A stretch of 31,403 nucleotides of DNA, from positions 1-31,403 of the forward strand of contig CAYXKM010000230.1 in the NCBI GenBank assembly GCA_964465665.1, written 5' to 3'. A program made the position numbers and the translations under genes. The DNA is from JAKEGN01 sp964465665. GTDB lineage: Bacteria > Pseudomonadota > Gammaproteobacteria > Steroidobacterales > Woeseiaceae. Each line of letters opens with the position of its first letter. Position 1 is the stretch's first letter. Below the pieces are notes generated by a model that worked only from the letters and a program-made list of their open reading frames with translations, did no database searches and was not told the DNA's origin. This document shows positions 1 through 7,741 of this stretch, in pieces.

Positions 1-233
1 CCCACAACGGCAATGACCGGTCGTATCCAGAACCGCTCGCCCTCGAGAACCATCGCCGTCCCGTCTAGATCCGGGAAAAGGAATTTGGGCGCGGGTGACG
101 GCAGATTGGCCGACGATTCTGCCTGGCTTTGTGCAGGTTCCTCCGTGGCTTGCGCCACACCGAATTCAAAAGACATGGCACTGACCACGAAGATCAGTGT
201 GCATAGAACGCGTTTCAATTTTGCGCTCGACAC
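1..233 (-). CDS. Exported protein of unknown function, N-terminal part (runs off the window)
   Basis: Reading leftward from a GTG at 231-233, the frame stays open to the window edge. A TGAGGT ribosome binding site lies about 8 bases upstream. The first 28 or so residues form a signal peptide: positive start (SSAKLKR), hydrophobic core (VLCTLIFVVSAM) and a likely cleavage after GVAQA. A Glu/Gln/Ser/Pro-rich linker follows, then a segment beginning FLFPDLDGTAMVLEGERFW. The only ATG nearby (235) hits a stop after six codons, so the GTG start is preferred. It lies downstream of ppk2 on the same strand, 65 bases away. I do not recognise the family; all that can be said is that it is probably periplasmic or in the outer membrane. 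The plus-strand ORF over the same bases is a shadow. Confidence 0.6.
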   Translation of the reverse strand, partial: MSSAKLKRVLCTLIFVVSAMSFEFGVAQATEEPAQSQAESSANLPSPAPKFLFPDLDGTAMVLEGERFWIRPVIAVV

Positions 234-298
234 ATGACAGACCTCACGGGTCCGGTTTCACGAAGTGCGGTGACCGCGAACGGCCTTGCCTTGCTTGA

Positions 299-1228
299 CT
301 ATTCCGCGTCGAGAGTGGCCCGCGCCGCGGCGAGTGATTTGCGCTTGTCAGCTCCGACCACCGGGTAATGCAGCTTCAGCTCGGCAATGGCATCGACAAC
401 GGCCGCGGCGACCACCAGTCGCGTGAACCACTTGTTGTCGGCAGGCACGATATGCCAGGGCGCAAATCTCGACGCCGTGTTCTGGATCGCCTCCTCGTAA
501 GCCGCCTGGTACTTTGACCAGTGACCGCGCTCGGCCACGTCCGATGCGGAGAACTTCCAGTTCTTTTCCGGATTATCGAGGCGCTCCATGAAACGGCGCT
601 TCTGCTCGGCCTTGGATACGTGCAGGAAAAACTTCAGGACGACGATGCCGTTGCGCACCAGGTACTGCTCGTAGTTGCGAATGTCCGTGTAGCGGTCCTG
701 CCAGATTTTTTTTGTCACCAGCGACGGATGCATTTTCTGCCGGGCGAGCAGTTCCTCGTGAATTTTCACCACCAGGACCTCCTCGTAGTAGGAACGATTG
801 AAAATGCCGATCTGGCCGCGCGCGGGTACGTTGCGCATGTAGCGCCATAAGTAGTCGTGATCGAGTTCCTCACTCGATGGCTGCTTGTACGAAGTGACGG
901 TGCAGCCCTGCGGATTGATGCCCGAGGTCACGTGCTTGATGGTGCCGTCCTTGCCGGCCGCATCCATCGCCTGGAAGACCAGCAGCACCGCCCAGTGGTC
1001 CTGCGCGTACAGCATGTCCTGTTTTTCGGCGAGCCAGTCAACACCCCGCGCCAGCAATTCCTTTGCTTGCGGCTTGTCTTCGGAATTCAACCCGCCGGTA
1101 TCGCCCGGATCGATACTTTTCAGCCGAAAGTCCTTGCCACTCGTTATGCGGTAGGGGCGGATGAAGTGCTCGATCCGCTGTTGATTCTGCGCCTTCGAAT
1201 CTCTCACCCATGAACTTTTCTTCGGCAT
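299..1228 (-). CDS. ppk2: Polyphosphate kinase 2 (PPK2 family), polyphosphate:nucleotide phosphotransferase
   Basis: A cytoplasmic enzyme of 309 residues, the size of single-domain PPK2 proteins. PPK2 enzymes move phosphate between polyphosphate and nucleotides, mainly to make NTP or NDP from polyphosphate. Visible signatures are the Walker A-type loop at about 87-96 (QAMDAAGKDGT), followed by the family stretch SGINPQGC at 102-109, and the Walker B-type region at about 140-152 (GIFNRSYYEEVLV). The Arg-rich lid helix (KAEQKRRFMERLDNPEKNWKF) follows. The sequence looks most like the short class (class III-like), but which nucleotide it prefers cannot be read here. The small gene 1232-1576 sits 3 bases upstream, so the two are probably co-transcribed. 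A run of eight A on the coding strand (T at 706-713) lies in the frame without breaking it. Confidence 0.93.
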   Translation of the reverse strand: MPKKSSWVRDSKAQNQQRIEHFIRPYRITSGKDFRLKSIDPGDTGGLNSEDKPQAKELLARGVDWLAEKQDMLYAQDHWAVLLVFQAMDAAGKDGTIKHVTSGINPQGCTVTSYKQPSSEELDHDYLWRYMRNVPARGQIGIFNRSYYEEVLVVKIHEELLARQKMHPSLVTKKIWQDRYTDIRNYEQYLVRNGIVVLKFFLHVSKAEQKRRFMERLDNPEKNWKFSASDVAERGHWSKYQAAYEEAIQNTASRFAPWHIVPADNKWFTRLVVAAAVVDAIAELKLHYPVVGADKRKSLAAARATLDAE

Positions 1229-1231
1229 GAC

Positions 1232-1576
1232 TCAGCTTCCTTCGCCAAACAGCTTGCGCTTGCTCACCCTGACGCCACCGGCCTCTCGGTGTTTGTCGAC
1301 ACGGGTGGCGATTTCATCGGTCATCGCCTTGACTTCCTCAGGCCCGAGGCGGTCGATCGCCTTGTTCAGTGAACCGTAGGTGGCGACGAGAAGGCTCCGC
1401 AGTTTGCGGAAACCGATCGGATTGCGTTTGCCGCACACTGTCTCGTCATTGTTGAGGATGCGATCGATAACGCCCGGATCGCGCAACTGCACATCGCAGA
1501 CCGCCGTCAGGCGAACCAGCTCGTCGGCGATGGCATCTAGATGCCGTGACCAGGCGGCATTCTTGGTGGAGTTCAT
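1232..1576 (-). CDS. Small conserved-looking cytoplasmic protein next to ppk2, function unknown
   Basis: 114 residues from the ATG at 1574-1576, which has a GAGG motif 8 bases upstream. A longer start at 1600 is possible but has no better ribosome binding site. There is no signal peptide or membrane segment. The protein is helical and charged, with a Lys/Arg-rich C-terminus (HREAGGVRVSKRKLFGEGS). It contains a stretch around DPGVIDRILNNDETVCGKRNPIGFRKLR that might be a small binding motif, but I do not recognise a family. It ends 3 bases before the ppk2 start and probably shares its transcript, which suggests a link with polyphosphate metabolism by context only. Confidence 0.75.
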   Translation of the reverse strand: MNSTKNAAWSRHLDAIADELVRLTAVCDVQLRDPGVIDRILNNDETVCGKRNPIGFRKLRSLLVATYGSLNKAIDRLGPEEVKAMTDEIATRVDKHREAGGVRVSKRKLFGEGS

Positions 1577-1674
1577 GACCCAGCCCTCGTGATTCAGCAA
1601 CGTTTACGATAGCACGCGCCTGTACCCGCTGCTCACGGGCACTTGCGCCGGGCGCGAACGTGCCTGGCGGCTGA

Positions 1675-2595
1675 CTAAAGGTCCTGCAAGAAGGACGCGA
1701 TACTTTGACGCGTCGCCGCATCCGGCAGTCGGCCGGCCCCGGCGCCTGCATTGTCCGCCATGTGCCGTGGATTGCTGGTCGCGGCCAGCACACAGGTGAC
1801 GTCGGTATTACCAAGAATGTACTTGAGCGCCAGCTGCGCCCAGCTTTCGCAATCGAAGTCCGCGGCCCACTCCGGTAATTTCTGGCCCGCAACGCGGCCA
1901 AAGTACGTGCCGTTGCCGAACGCACGATTGATCATGACGGCCACGCCGCTCTCTGCAGCGGCGGGAATGACACGCTCCGCCGCTTGCATTTCAAACGGCG
2001 AGTAATTGACCTGGATGAAATCGAATTTTCGCTTGCGGATGAGCTGCTCCATCTGTGCGAAACCGCTTTCGCGTGAGGTCGTGATGCCGATATAACGAAC
2101 ACGACCCGCCGCTTTCAATTCCTCGAGGTTATCGAGTTGCGTGTCGGCGTCCCGCATGCTGTGCACCATGATCAGGTCCAGCGGGGATTTCTGCAGCAGT
2201 CGTTGTGACTGCTCGAGAGAAACCATGCCTTCGTCCTTCCCTTGCGTACCGACTTTCGTTGAAATGAATATGCGCTCGCCAAGATCAAGGTCCTCGAGGA
2301 ACTCGCCGAGTACACGTTCCGAGTCACCGTAAGCAGGCGCGGTATCGACCAGCGTGCCGCCGTACTCTGCCAGCGTCGTCAGCACCGCTTTCAGTTGTGC
2401 GCCGCCGTCCGCCGGCACACCTTCGAACTCATCGGACGTCCCGAGGCCGATGACCGGAATCCTTTCATCCGTACCCGGGATAAGCCGCCGATCCATCTGG
2501 CGTGGTCCGGTGGCCGCCACGCCGGGCAGAGACAGCGTCAGCCCGGTGGCAGCCGAAAGTTGCAGAAATGTTCGTCGAGTTTGCTCAGGAATCAT
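1675..2595 (-). CDS. Aldo/keto reductase with Tat signal peptide
   Basis: 306 residues from the ATG at 2593-2595, preceded by GGAG 8 bases upstream. The open frame extends to 2706 but lacks a good start there. The N-terminus carries a twin-arginine signal (TRRTFLQ) followed by a hydrophobic run and PGVAATG, so folded export to the periplasm is predicted. The rest is a TIM-barrel aldo/keto reductase. All four catalytic residues are visible: Asp in VDTAPAYG, Tyr in the same motif, Lys in ISTKVG and His in LIMVHS. The late segment RVRYIGITTS is also typical. Such enzymes reduce carbonyls with NADPH; why one would act outside the cytoplasm is unclear, although Tat-tagged relatives are known. It is transcribed away from the kinase gene at 2889, with a shared 293-base intergenic region. 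Confidence 0.88.
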   Translation of the reverse strand: MIPEQTRRTFLQLSAATGLTLSLPGVAATGPRQMDRRLIPGTDERIPVIGLGTSDEFEGVPADGGAQLKAVLTTLAEYGGTLVDTAPAYGDSERVLGEFLEDLDLGERIFISTKVGTQGKDEGMVSLEQSQRLLQKSPLDLIMVHSMRDADTQLDNLEELKAAGRVRYIGITTSRESGFAQMEQLIRKRKFDFIQVNYSPFEMQAAERVIPAAAESGVAVMINRAFGNGTYFGRVAGQKLPEWAADFDCESWAQLALKYILGNTDVTCVLAATSNPRHMADNAGAGAGRLPDAATRQSIASFLQDL

Positions 2596-2852
2596 CGGTA
2601 CTCCAGGATGGCCAGAGGATAACGCGCACCATACGCAACTTGCGAGAGTCTCGACCACCAGTCTCTTGCAGATTGTCACGCAGGCTGTCGCTACTGGCAG
2701 ACTCAAATACGGTGAATTGGTTCCAGACAGCTCGAGGCTTCATCTGGAAGAAGCGGTTTAATAAGAGAAATTGCTCCGGAAATCCAGCTCTTCCGCATTG
2801 CTCGACCTTTCAACGTCGATTTCCTGTTTGCGCTCGTTATTGACATGCCATA

Positions 2853-2873
2853 ATTGGCCAATCATCGGCCAAT
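2853..2873. promoter_or_regulatory. Possible operator: two GGCCAAT sites one helical turn apart
   Basis: GGCCAAT occurs at 2856-2862 and 2867-2873, 11 bases apart. The first copy is the right half of a perfect 10-base palindrome, ATTGGCCAAT (2853-2862). The pair sits 16 to 36 bases before the GTG start of the kinase gene, inside the intergenic region shared with the divergent aldo/keto reductase. The regulator is unknown. A TTGACA at 2840-2845 lies just upstream but has no convincing -10 partner. Nothing else recognisable is present between 2596 and 2888. Confidence 0.3.
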
Positions 2874-2888
2874 AATCATTGCGATTCA

Positions 2889-5102
2889 GTGCATCAATCC
2901 ATTCACAATCCGGACAACTTGCAGAGTCACTTGAGCGAGCTCAAGGCCAGCCTCGATGCCTATCTGGATCGGACTCTCGAGTTCTCAGAGCTACGAACGC
3001 GCTGGATAACCGAGCTGACAAACAGGCCCGACATAGGTAAAGGCGCTCTCCGACTCCTGTATCAGCAGCCCGTCAACAAGCTCTTGACGGAAGAGCGGGT
3101 GCTTACTCTGAAACGAATCGTCGAAACTTCGATTCATGAAATCGCAGATGACTGGACCGCAGCATTCGATGAGGATGGCGCTGAAATATCGCTGCCAGTT
3201 GCGAATCACGAAGTCGCGCCATCTGTTCACGCAGACCGCCCGGCCGCACCGGTCAATCTGGTTCGCAAAGTGCAACCCCAGATCAAACAGCGCCCTTCGA
3301 CATCGCCTGCCGCTGAGCCGCAGAACAATTCCGTCGAGCTGCTCGCACCGGGCGTCGTTCTAAGTGACCGTTTCGTGCTTGAGGAACCGTTGGGTCGCGG
3401 CGGGATCGGTATCGTTTACAAAGCGCGCGACCGCTTGCGGCAAAGCACAGTCGAAGGATCCGACCGGATTGCACTAAAGGTTCTGCGTGGAGAATTCCGG
3501 ACGAACAGGGAATGGCGCGACGCGTTGCAACGTGAGGCATTGCGGGCCCAAACCCTTTCGCACCCGAATATCGTTCGTGTCTACGACTTCCGCCAGGACG
3601 GTGAAACGAGTTTCGTAACCATGGAACTCCTCGAAGGCGAGTCGCTGAGTGTTTTGTTTGCACGCTTGCAGCCCGCCACCATACCGACCAGGCGGGCGAT
3701 GCATATTATTGCAGGTATGTGCCGTGGACTTGCATACGCACACGGCCGGGACATCGTACACGCGGATTTCAAACCAGCCAACGTCTTCCTGACGAAGGCG
3801 GACGAGCCCAAAATCCTGGATTTCGGATTCACCGGAGTCGTCATCCCGGATGTACGCCAGGGAATCGACAATCCGGCGCTGCGCGTACTTACGCCGGCTT
3901 ATTCAAGCTGCAACCGATTGGAAGGCGGTGCGCCGGTAATCAGCGACGATGTCTATTCGTTGTCGTGTGTCATCTACGAGTTGCTGGCCGGCCATCACCC
4001 TTACCAGAAAAAATCCGCGGTGGAAGCGCGCGAACTTGATTTGAAACCAAAACGTATTGACGGGTTGACGGACCTCCAGTGGCGAGCCCTTTCGGCCGGC
4101 CTGAAACCCTCGCCCCAGGACCGTGCAACGGACGTACACGATCTTCAGGGGGCTTTCACCGGGCAGTTGCCGCTACAGCCGGTGAGTGCACCGGTCGTGA
4201 TAAATCCGGTGGTAAAAGAAGTCATTGTTAGAAAGCAGGGTTTTGGCCGCGTAGTATTCGCTGCAGCTTTTGGGGTCTTGCTCGGTGCCGTTGCGGTCAC
4301 TGGAATGATGTTGCTGGGTATCCAGCCTGTGCCATCAAAATACCTCGACATGGCGCGTGAATCGGCAGTGATGCAGCTATTGCAGTCGACCTTCGGTGGC
4401 CGCGCTGAGGAACCCTTAGAGACCAGGGCGGCCGGGGAAACAAAGTCGGCCGAACTGGTGCCGGTTGAATCGACTGACATGGATCGCCAGTCAACCAGCT
4501 CGATTTCAATTCCGCAGGTGACCGAACAAACGGCTGATGCGGCAGCCGTTGAACCAGACTCCGAAGCGATGGCAGTACCGGTACCAGAACCTGCTGTGGA
4601 GGATTCTGATAGCACCTTACCGACGACAGTCGACCCGGAGATCGCTGCCCAGGATGTCGGCAGTGCAATGCCAACACCGGGCGACAACAAGGAGCCGATG
4701 GCCGACTCCGGCTCAACAATCGCCCCGGTCGGCGACGCAACTGCCACCGTATTTTCAGGCGTCCCCGTAATCCATCTCGGGAGGTCAGTCTATTTCGTGC
4801 ATGAAGACGGAGTAGCGCTCACGGTGCAGATTCACCGGACAGGCGACCTCTCTGCCTCGTCCAGCGTGGAATACTCAACTGTCCCGGAGTCGGCCGACCC
4901 ACAGCTTGACTACGCCGGTCTCTATCGTGGGCTGGCAGAATTTCCGGCTGGAGCAAGTACCCAGGATATCTTCATCCCCATTGTTTCCGACGAGATCCCT
5001 GAAAGCGATGAGAGCTTCCTGATTCTCCTGAGCGCACCTGGCGATGGAATGACTCTGGGCGAACCCAATACAGCAACCGTTACAATCATTGACAATGACT
5101 GA
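2889..5102 (+). CDS. Transmembrane Ser/Thr protein kinase with C-terminal extracytoplasmic Calx-beta domain
   Basis: 737 residues from a GTG; the next upstream in-frame codons reach a stop at 2841, and no clear Shine-Dalgarno is seen. Order: a helical N-terminal segment (1-100), a Pro-rich linker, a Hanks-type kinase domain (about 158-425), a single membrane helix (about 452-477), a Ser/Thr/Glu/Pro-rich periplasmic linker (480-625) and a Calx-beta domain (about 628-737) ending in TVTIIDND. Kinase motifs seen: Gly loop GRGGIG (169-174), ATP Lys197 in ALKVL, HADFKPAN (291-298) and DFG (311-313). The Arg of HRD is Ala, so it is a non-RD kinase, and the APE motif is degenerate. Calx-beta domains bind calcium or mediate adhesion in other proteins; a sensor role here is inference. 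It starts the 15 kb plus-strand block. Confidence 0.88.
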   Translation: MHQSIHNPDNLQSHLSELKASLDAYLDRTLEFSELRTRWITELTNRPDIGKGALRLLYQQPVNKLLTEERVLTLKRIVETSIHEIADDWTAAFDEDGAEISLPVANHEVAPSVHADRPAAPVNLVRKVQPQIKQRPSTSPAAEPQNNSVELLAPGVVLSDRFVLEEPLGRGGIGIVYKARDRLRQSTVEGSDRIALKVLRGEFRTNREWRDALQREALRAQTLSHPNIVRVYDFRQDGETSFVTMELLEGESLSVLFARLQPATIPTRRAMHIIAGMCRGLAYAHGRDIVHADFKPANVFLTKADEPKILDFGFTGVVIPDVRQGIDNPALRVLTPAYSSCNRLEGGAPVISDDVYSLSCVIYELLAGHHPYQKKSAVEARELDLKPKRIDGLTDLQWRALSAGLKPSPQDRATDVHDLQGAFTGQLPLQPVSAPVVINPVVKEVIVRKQGFGRVVFAAAFGVLLGAVAVTGMMLLGIQPVPSKYLDMARESAVMQLLQSTFGGRAEEPLETRAAGETKSAELVPVESTDMDRQSTSSISIPQVTEQTADAAAVEPDSEAMAVPVPEPAVEDSDSTLPTTVDPEIAAQDVGSAMPTPGDNKEPMADSGSTIAPVGDATATVFSGVPVIHLGRSVYFVHEDGVALTVQIHRTGDLSASSSVEYSTVPESADPQLDYAGLYRGLAEFPAGASTQDIFIPIVSDEIPESDESFLILLSAPGDGMTLGEPNTATVTIIDND

Positions 5103-5121
5103 GCTGCAACCGTTAGTCAGT

Positions 5122-5140
5122 CTGCTGTATATCGCAGCAG
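5122..5140 (+). terminator. Weak hairpin after the kinase gene
   Basis: CTGCTG (5122-5127) and CAGCAG (5135-5140) form a perfect 6-base stem with a 7-base loop, 20 bases after the kinase stop. No T-run follows, so a Rho-independent terminator is only a possibility. A second small palindrome, ATTATG-TG-CATAAT, follows at 5142-5155. Confidence 0.3.
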
Positions 5141-5219
5141 CATTATGTGCATAATCGCCGTGCGCCTCTGACCATCATCTGCAACGCCGTCCCCGATATC
5201 GGCTAACGCGCCGTCAGCC

Positions 5220-5276
5220 GATTGCATTTGCAAATCAATCGCACTTGCAAATAGGTGAACTTGTGTGGCTGTTCAC
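5220..5276. promoter_or_regulatory. Cluster of palindromic sites upstream of the TonB-dependent receptor
   Basis: This stretch of the 304-base gap before the receptor gene holds three overlapping patterns. First, ATTTGCAAAT at 5226-5235 is a perfect palindrome, flanked by GATTG (5220-5224) and CAATC (5236-5240). Second, the 12-base word GCA(T/C)TTGCAAAT occurs at 5224-5235 and again at 5241-5252, 17 bases apart. Third, GTGAAC (5255-5260) and GTTCAC (5271-5276) form an inverted repeat with a 10-base spacer. Such spacing fits dimeric regulators, but none is recognised, and the best-known iron box is not matched here. The rest of the gap to 5393 shows no gene. Confidence 0.45.
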
Positions 5277-5393
5277 TATATGAGACGAAGTTTGCGCAAG
5301 CGTATGCGCTCACTGATACTCGACTGCAGATCTGAGGTAGTCACAAAAGAGCAATCATCGGTCATAAGAAAACGATCATGTGATAACACCGTT

Positions 5394-5401
5394 GGGGGGG
5401 G
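5394..5401 (+). promoter_or_regulatory. Run of eight G forming the ribosome binding site of the receptor gene
   Basis: Eight G residues end 5 bases before the ATG at 5407. Together with the following GAAG they are the only Shine-Dalgarno-like sequence for this start. Changes in tract length would alter both the strength and the spacing of the site, which is how some outer-membrane protein genes vary phase. Whether this tract actually varies is not shown by one sequence. Confidence 0.55.
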
Positions 5402-5406
5402 AAGCA

Positions 5407-7731
5407 ATGACAGTCAGCTCCACGTCTACATCAAGGGTGCGCTATCTCCAGGCGCTTCTGGCATCCACGGCACTGGTTTCAGTCGGCGCGCTTCATGCGC
5501 AGACCGACACTACTGCTGCGGAGTCCGAAGCTGATTCCGAGGCCATCGAGGAGATTGTTGTCCGGGGCATTGCGCGCAAGTTTCGGCCTGACGATCAAAG
5601 CAGCGCGACAGGCCTAAACCTGGCACTGATCGAAACCCCACAGTCCGTAACTGTACTGACGCCAGAAATGCTGCACACGATCAATGCGAATTCGGCCTAT
5701 GAGGCAACGGATCTGGTCCCCAACGTGCAGCGCATAGGTTACGGTTTCGGTAATCAGAACATACTCTTGCGCGGCATTACTGGCAGCAACCGTCGGGTCA
5801 ACGGACTCTTGCTGGGCGACTACCAGACTCAGATCCAATCTTACGCCGTAGAGCGGCTGGAATTTGTTCGTGGTCCTGCGACTGCAATCTATGGGGTGAC
5901 CGGTTCCTTCGGCGGAGAGATCAACAATATTCTCAAGAAACCCCGCCCTACCATGCAGATGCAGTTTGGCACGTCGTTTGGGAGTTACGATAGCCAAGAG
6001 TATTACGCGGATATAACCGGCGCACTTGCGAAGGACGGAGCGGTATCCGGTCGTTTCGTTGGCAGGTACAACGAGTACGATCTGCCGATGGATATCGCCG
6101 GCGAAACCTTCCCCAATTACGAGTCCATGGTTCTCGGCTCTGTCAATTGGGATATCTCCGATCAGACTTCTCTGCGGTTTTCATACTATCAGGGCCATCG
6201 CAATACAGATCCCTGGGATGGTGCAGCCCTCTATCAAAATACTGCCGGATCCCTGGAACTGCCTGACGCAGACCCGGAGCAGTGGTATTTCTCCCATCCG
6301 GATCAGTCCGTGGAGACCCTGGACAGTGATTTCGCAATCATTGAACTTGAGCACGAACTTAACAATGGCTGGCGCACAAAATCGCAGCTGGCATGGAGCC
6401 AGGCCGATCAGTACCTCTCCTACTTCTACCCGTTTGGTCCGTTCGGCGCTTATTCGTTAGCTGACGATGAGATCTACATCTACAGTTACGATATTGAGCG
6501 TGCCACGGAGGAACTCACCTTTAACCAGTCGTTGGGCGGTGAATTTGAATGGTTCGGCCGTGAACACGAGTTTTTCGCCGCAGTGGAGTACAAAGACGAC
6601 CGGGATCCTCAGATGTTCAAGCTGCTCAACTCCGAATTCATGGGCTTAGCGCGGGTGGATTGGTTCACCGACGGCGTTTACGATGGCCAGCCCAGGTTCT
6701 CCGACGGTTCTCCATTCCTGCCAATCAGCGGCAGTCGCGAGGAGATTCTTGGTATTCGCCAACTGTCCTACCAAGGGTCTGAGGATTTGAAGTTCAGCGC
6801 CCAGTTGCTGCTGAACCCGACAGATAGGTTGATGCTTTTGGCAGGCGTCCTTTTTCACAAGAACGAATCAGTTACGACACTCCCGATCAATCAGGGAAAC
6901 GTGATTAACCCGCCCAGGGTGACCGAAATCGATTTCAATGAGCAAGTCTATCGATTCGGAGCGACTTATGATGTCGCCGATGATTTTGGCATCATCGATG
7001 ACGCCCGCGTGTACTACAGCTATAGCGAAGGCTTTCAACCGCAGACCTTTACTGACGCCGATGGTGTCACTGTCAGCGCTCCGCGAGAAATGGTACAGCA
7101 TGAAATCGGGCTGAAAACCGAGATGATTGACGGAGCGGTGGGGGCATCTTTGGCGTTGTTTAATTATGAGATCACCAACATAGCGATCTCATCAGCATTC
7201 CTCGGTTCTTTCGGTGGATTTGGCAGCACGGTGCTCGAGGGCAGTCAGGAAGCCACTGGTCTCGAGGCCGAGGTCGTTGGCGAGATTCTGCCGGGTTGGA
7301 ACCTCTCTGCGAACTACGCCTGGATGGATGCTGAGGTCATCAATCCAAACAATGCCCGGAGTACGCCCCTGCGTGGCACACCGGAGAACTCCGGCTCTGT
7401 TACGACAACTTATGAGTTCCTCGAGGGCGCACTGCAGGGCCTTCGAGTCGGCGCAACATTCAAGGCTGCCGGTGATTACGCGTATGTAACGGGTACCGCC
7501 AATGTCGATCTCTGGGGGCCACTGCTGGAGGCCGGAGCGCATCAGCGTTTTGATTTGCATGCATCGTATGCGCCGCGTGAAGGACGTTTGCAAAATTTCG
7601 AGGTTTACTTCAACTGGCGAAATGTCTTTGAAGAAGACATTATCATGGCCAAAGAGGGCCATCCGGGATTCGGTGTGATGTTTATCGACCAGGAAATGAT
7701 CACTCTCGGTATGCGCTATAACATCAAATAA
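5407..7731 (+). CDS. TonB-dependent outer-membrane receptor, siderophore-receptor-like
   Basis: 774 residues from the ATG at 5407; a longer frame from GTG 5380 is unlikely because the ribosome binding site lies inside it. A signal peptide ends near VSVGALHAQ. Next comes a TonB-box-like segment (EEIVVRGI), then a plug domain with the motif ETPQSVTVLTPEML, which is characteristic of the siderophore-receptor branch. Further plug hallmarks are ILLRGI and VERLEFVRGPATAIYG. The remainder is a 22-strand-type barrel rich in aromatic and polar alternation, with the usual C-terminal beta signal (MITLGMRYNIK). It takes up a ligand too large for porins using TonB energy. Only 10 bases separate its stop from the first C69 hydrolase, so the imported ligand is probably what those enzymes act on. 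The ligand cannot be named; an iron carrier, peptide or other conjugate are all possible. Confidence 0.93.
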   Translation: MTVSSTSTSRVRYLQALLASTALVSVGALHAQTDTTAAESEADSEAIEEIVVRGIARKFRPDDQSSATGLNLALIETPQSVTVLTPEMLHTINANSAYEATDLVPNVQRIGYGFGNQNILLRGITGSNRRVNGLLLGDYQTQIQSYAVERLEFVRGPATAIYGVTGSFGGEINNILKKPRPTMQMQFGTSFGSYDSQEYYADITGALAKDGAVSGRFVGRYNEYDLPMDIAGETFPNYESMVLGSVNWDISDQTSLRFSYYQGHRNTDPWDGAALYQNTAGSLELPDADPEQWYFSHPDQSVETLDSDFAIIELEHELNNGWRTKSQLAWSQADQYLSYFYPFGPFGAYSLADDEIYIYSYDIERATEELTFNQSLGGEFEWFGREHEFFAAVEYKDDRDPQMFKLLNSEFMGLARVDWFTDGVYDGQPRFSDGSPFLPISGSREEILGIRQLSYQGSEDLKFSAQLLLNPTDRLMLLAGVLFHKNESVTTLPINQGNVINPPRVTEIDFNEQVYRFGATYDVADDFGIIDDARVYYSYSEGFQPQTFTDADGVTVSAPREMVQHEIGLKTEMIDGAVGASLALFNYEITNIAISSAFLGSFGGFGSTVLEGSQEATGLEAEVVGEILPGWNLSANYAWMDAEVINPNNARSTPLRGTPENSGSVTTTYEFLEGALQGLRVGATFKAAGDYAYVTGTANVDLWGPLLEAGAHQRFDLHASYAPREGRLQNFEVYFNWRNVFEEDIIMAKEGHPGFGVMFIDQEMITLGMRYNIK

Positions 7732-7741
7732 CAGAAACGGC

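Noticed and set aside
13..237. Plus-strand 74-codon frame at the left edge
   Set aside because: Shadow of the minus-strand exported protein with a signal peptide and ribosome binding site over the same bases.
706..713. Run of eight A (coding strand) in ppk2 as a frameshift site
   Set aside because: The frame reads through intact and the protein is full length, so a programmed shift is not supported.
521..850. Long plus-strand and second minus-strand frames inside ppk2
   Set aside because: They overlap a clearly conserved enzyme; their translations show no family features.
4145..4747. 200-codon minus-strand frame opposite the kinase linker
   Set aside because: Ser/Thr/Ala-rich product of reading the repetitive linker backwards; not a gene.
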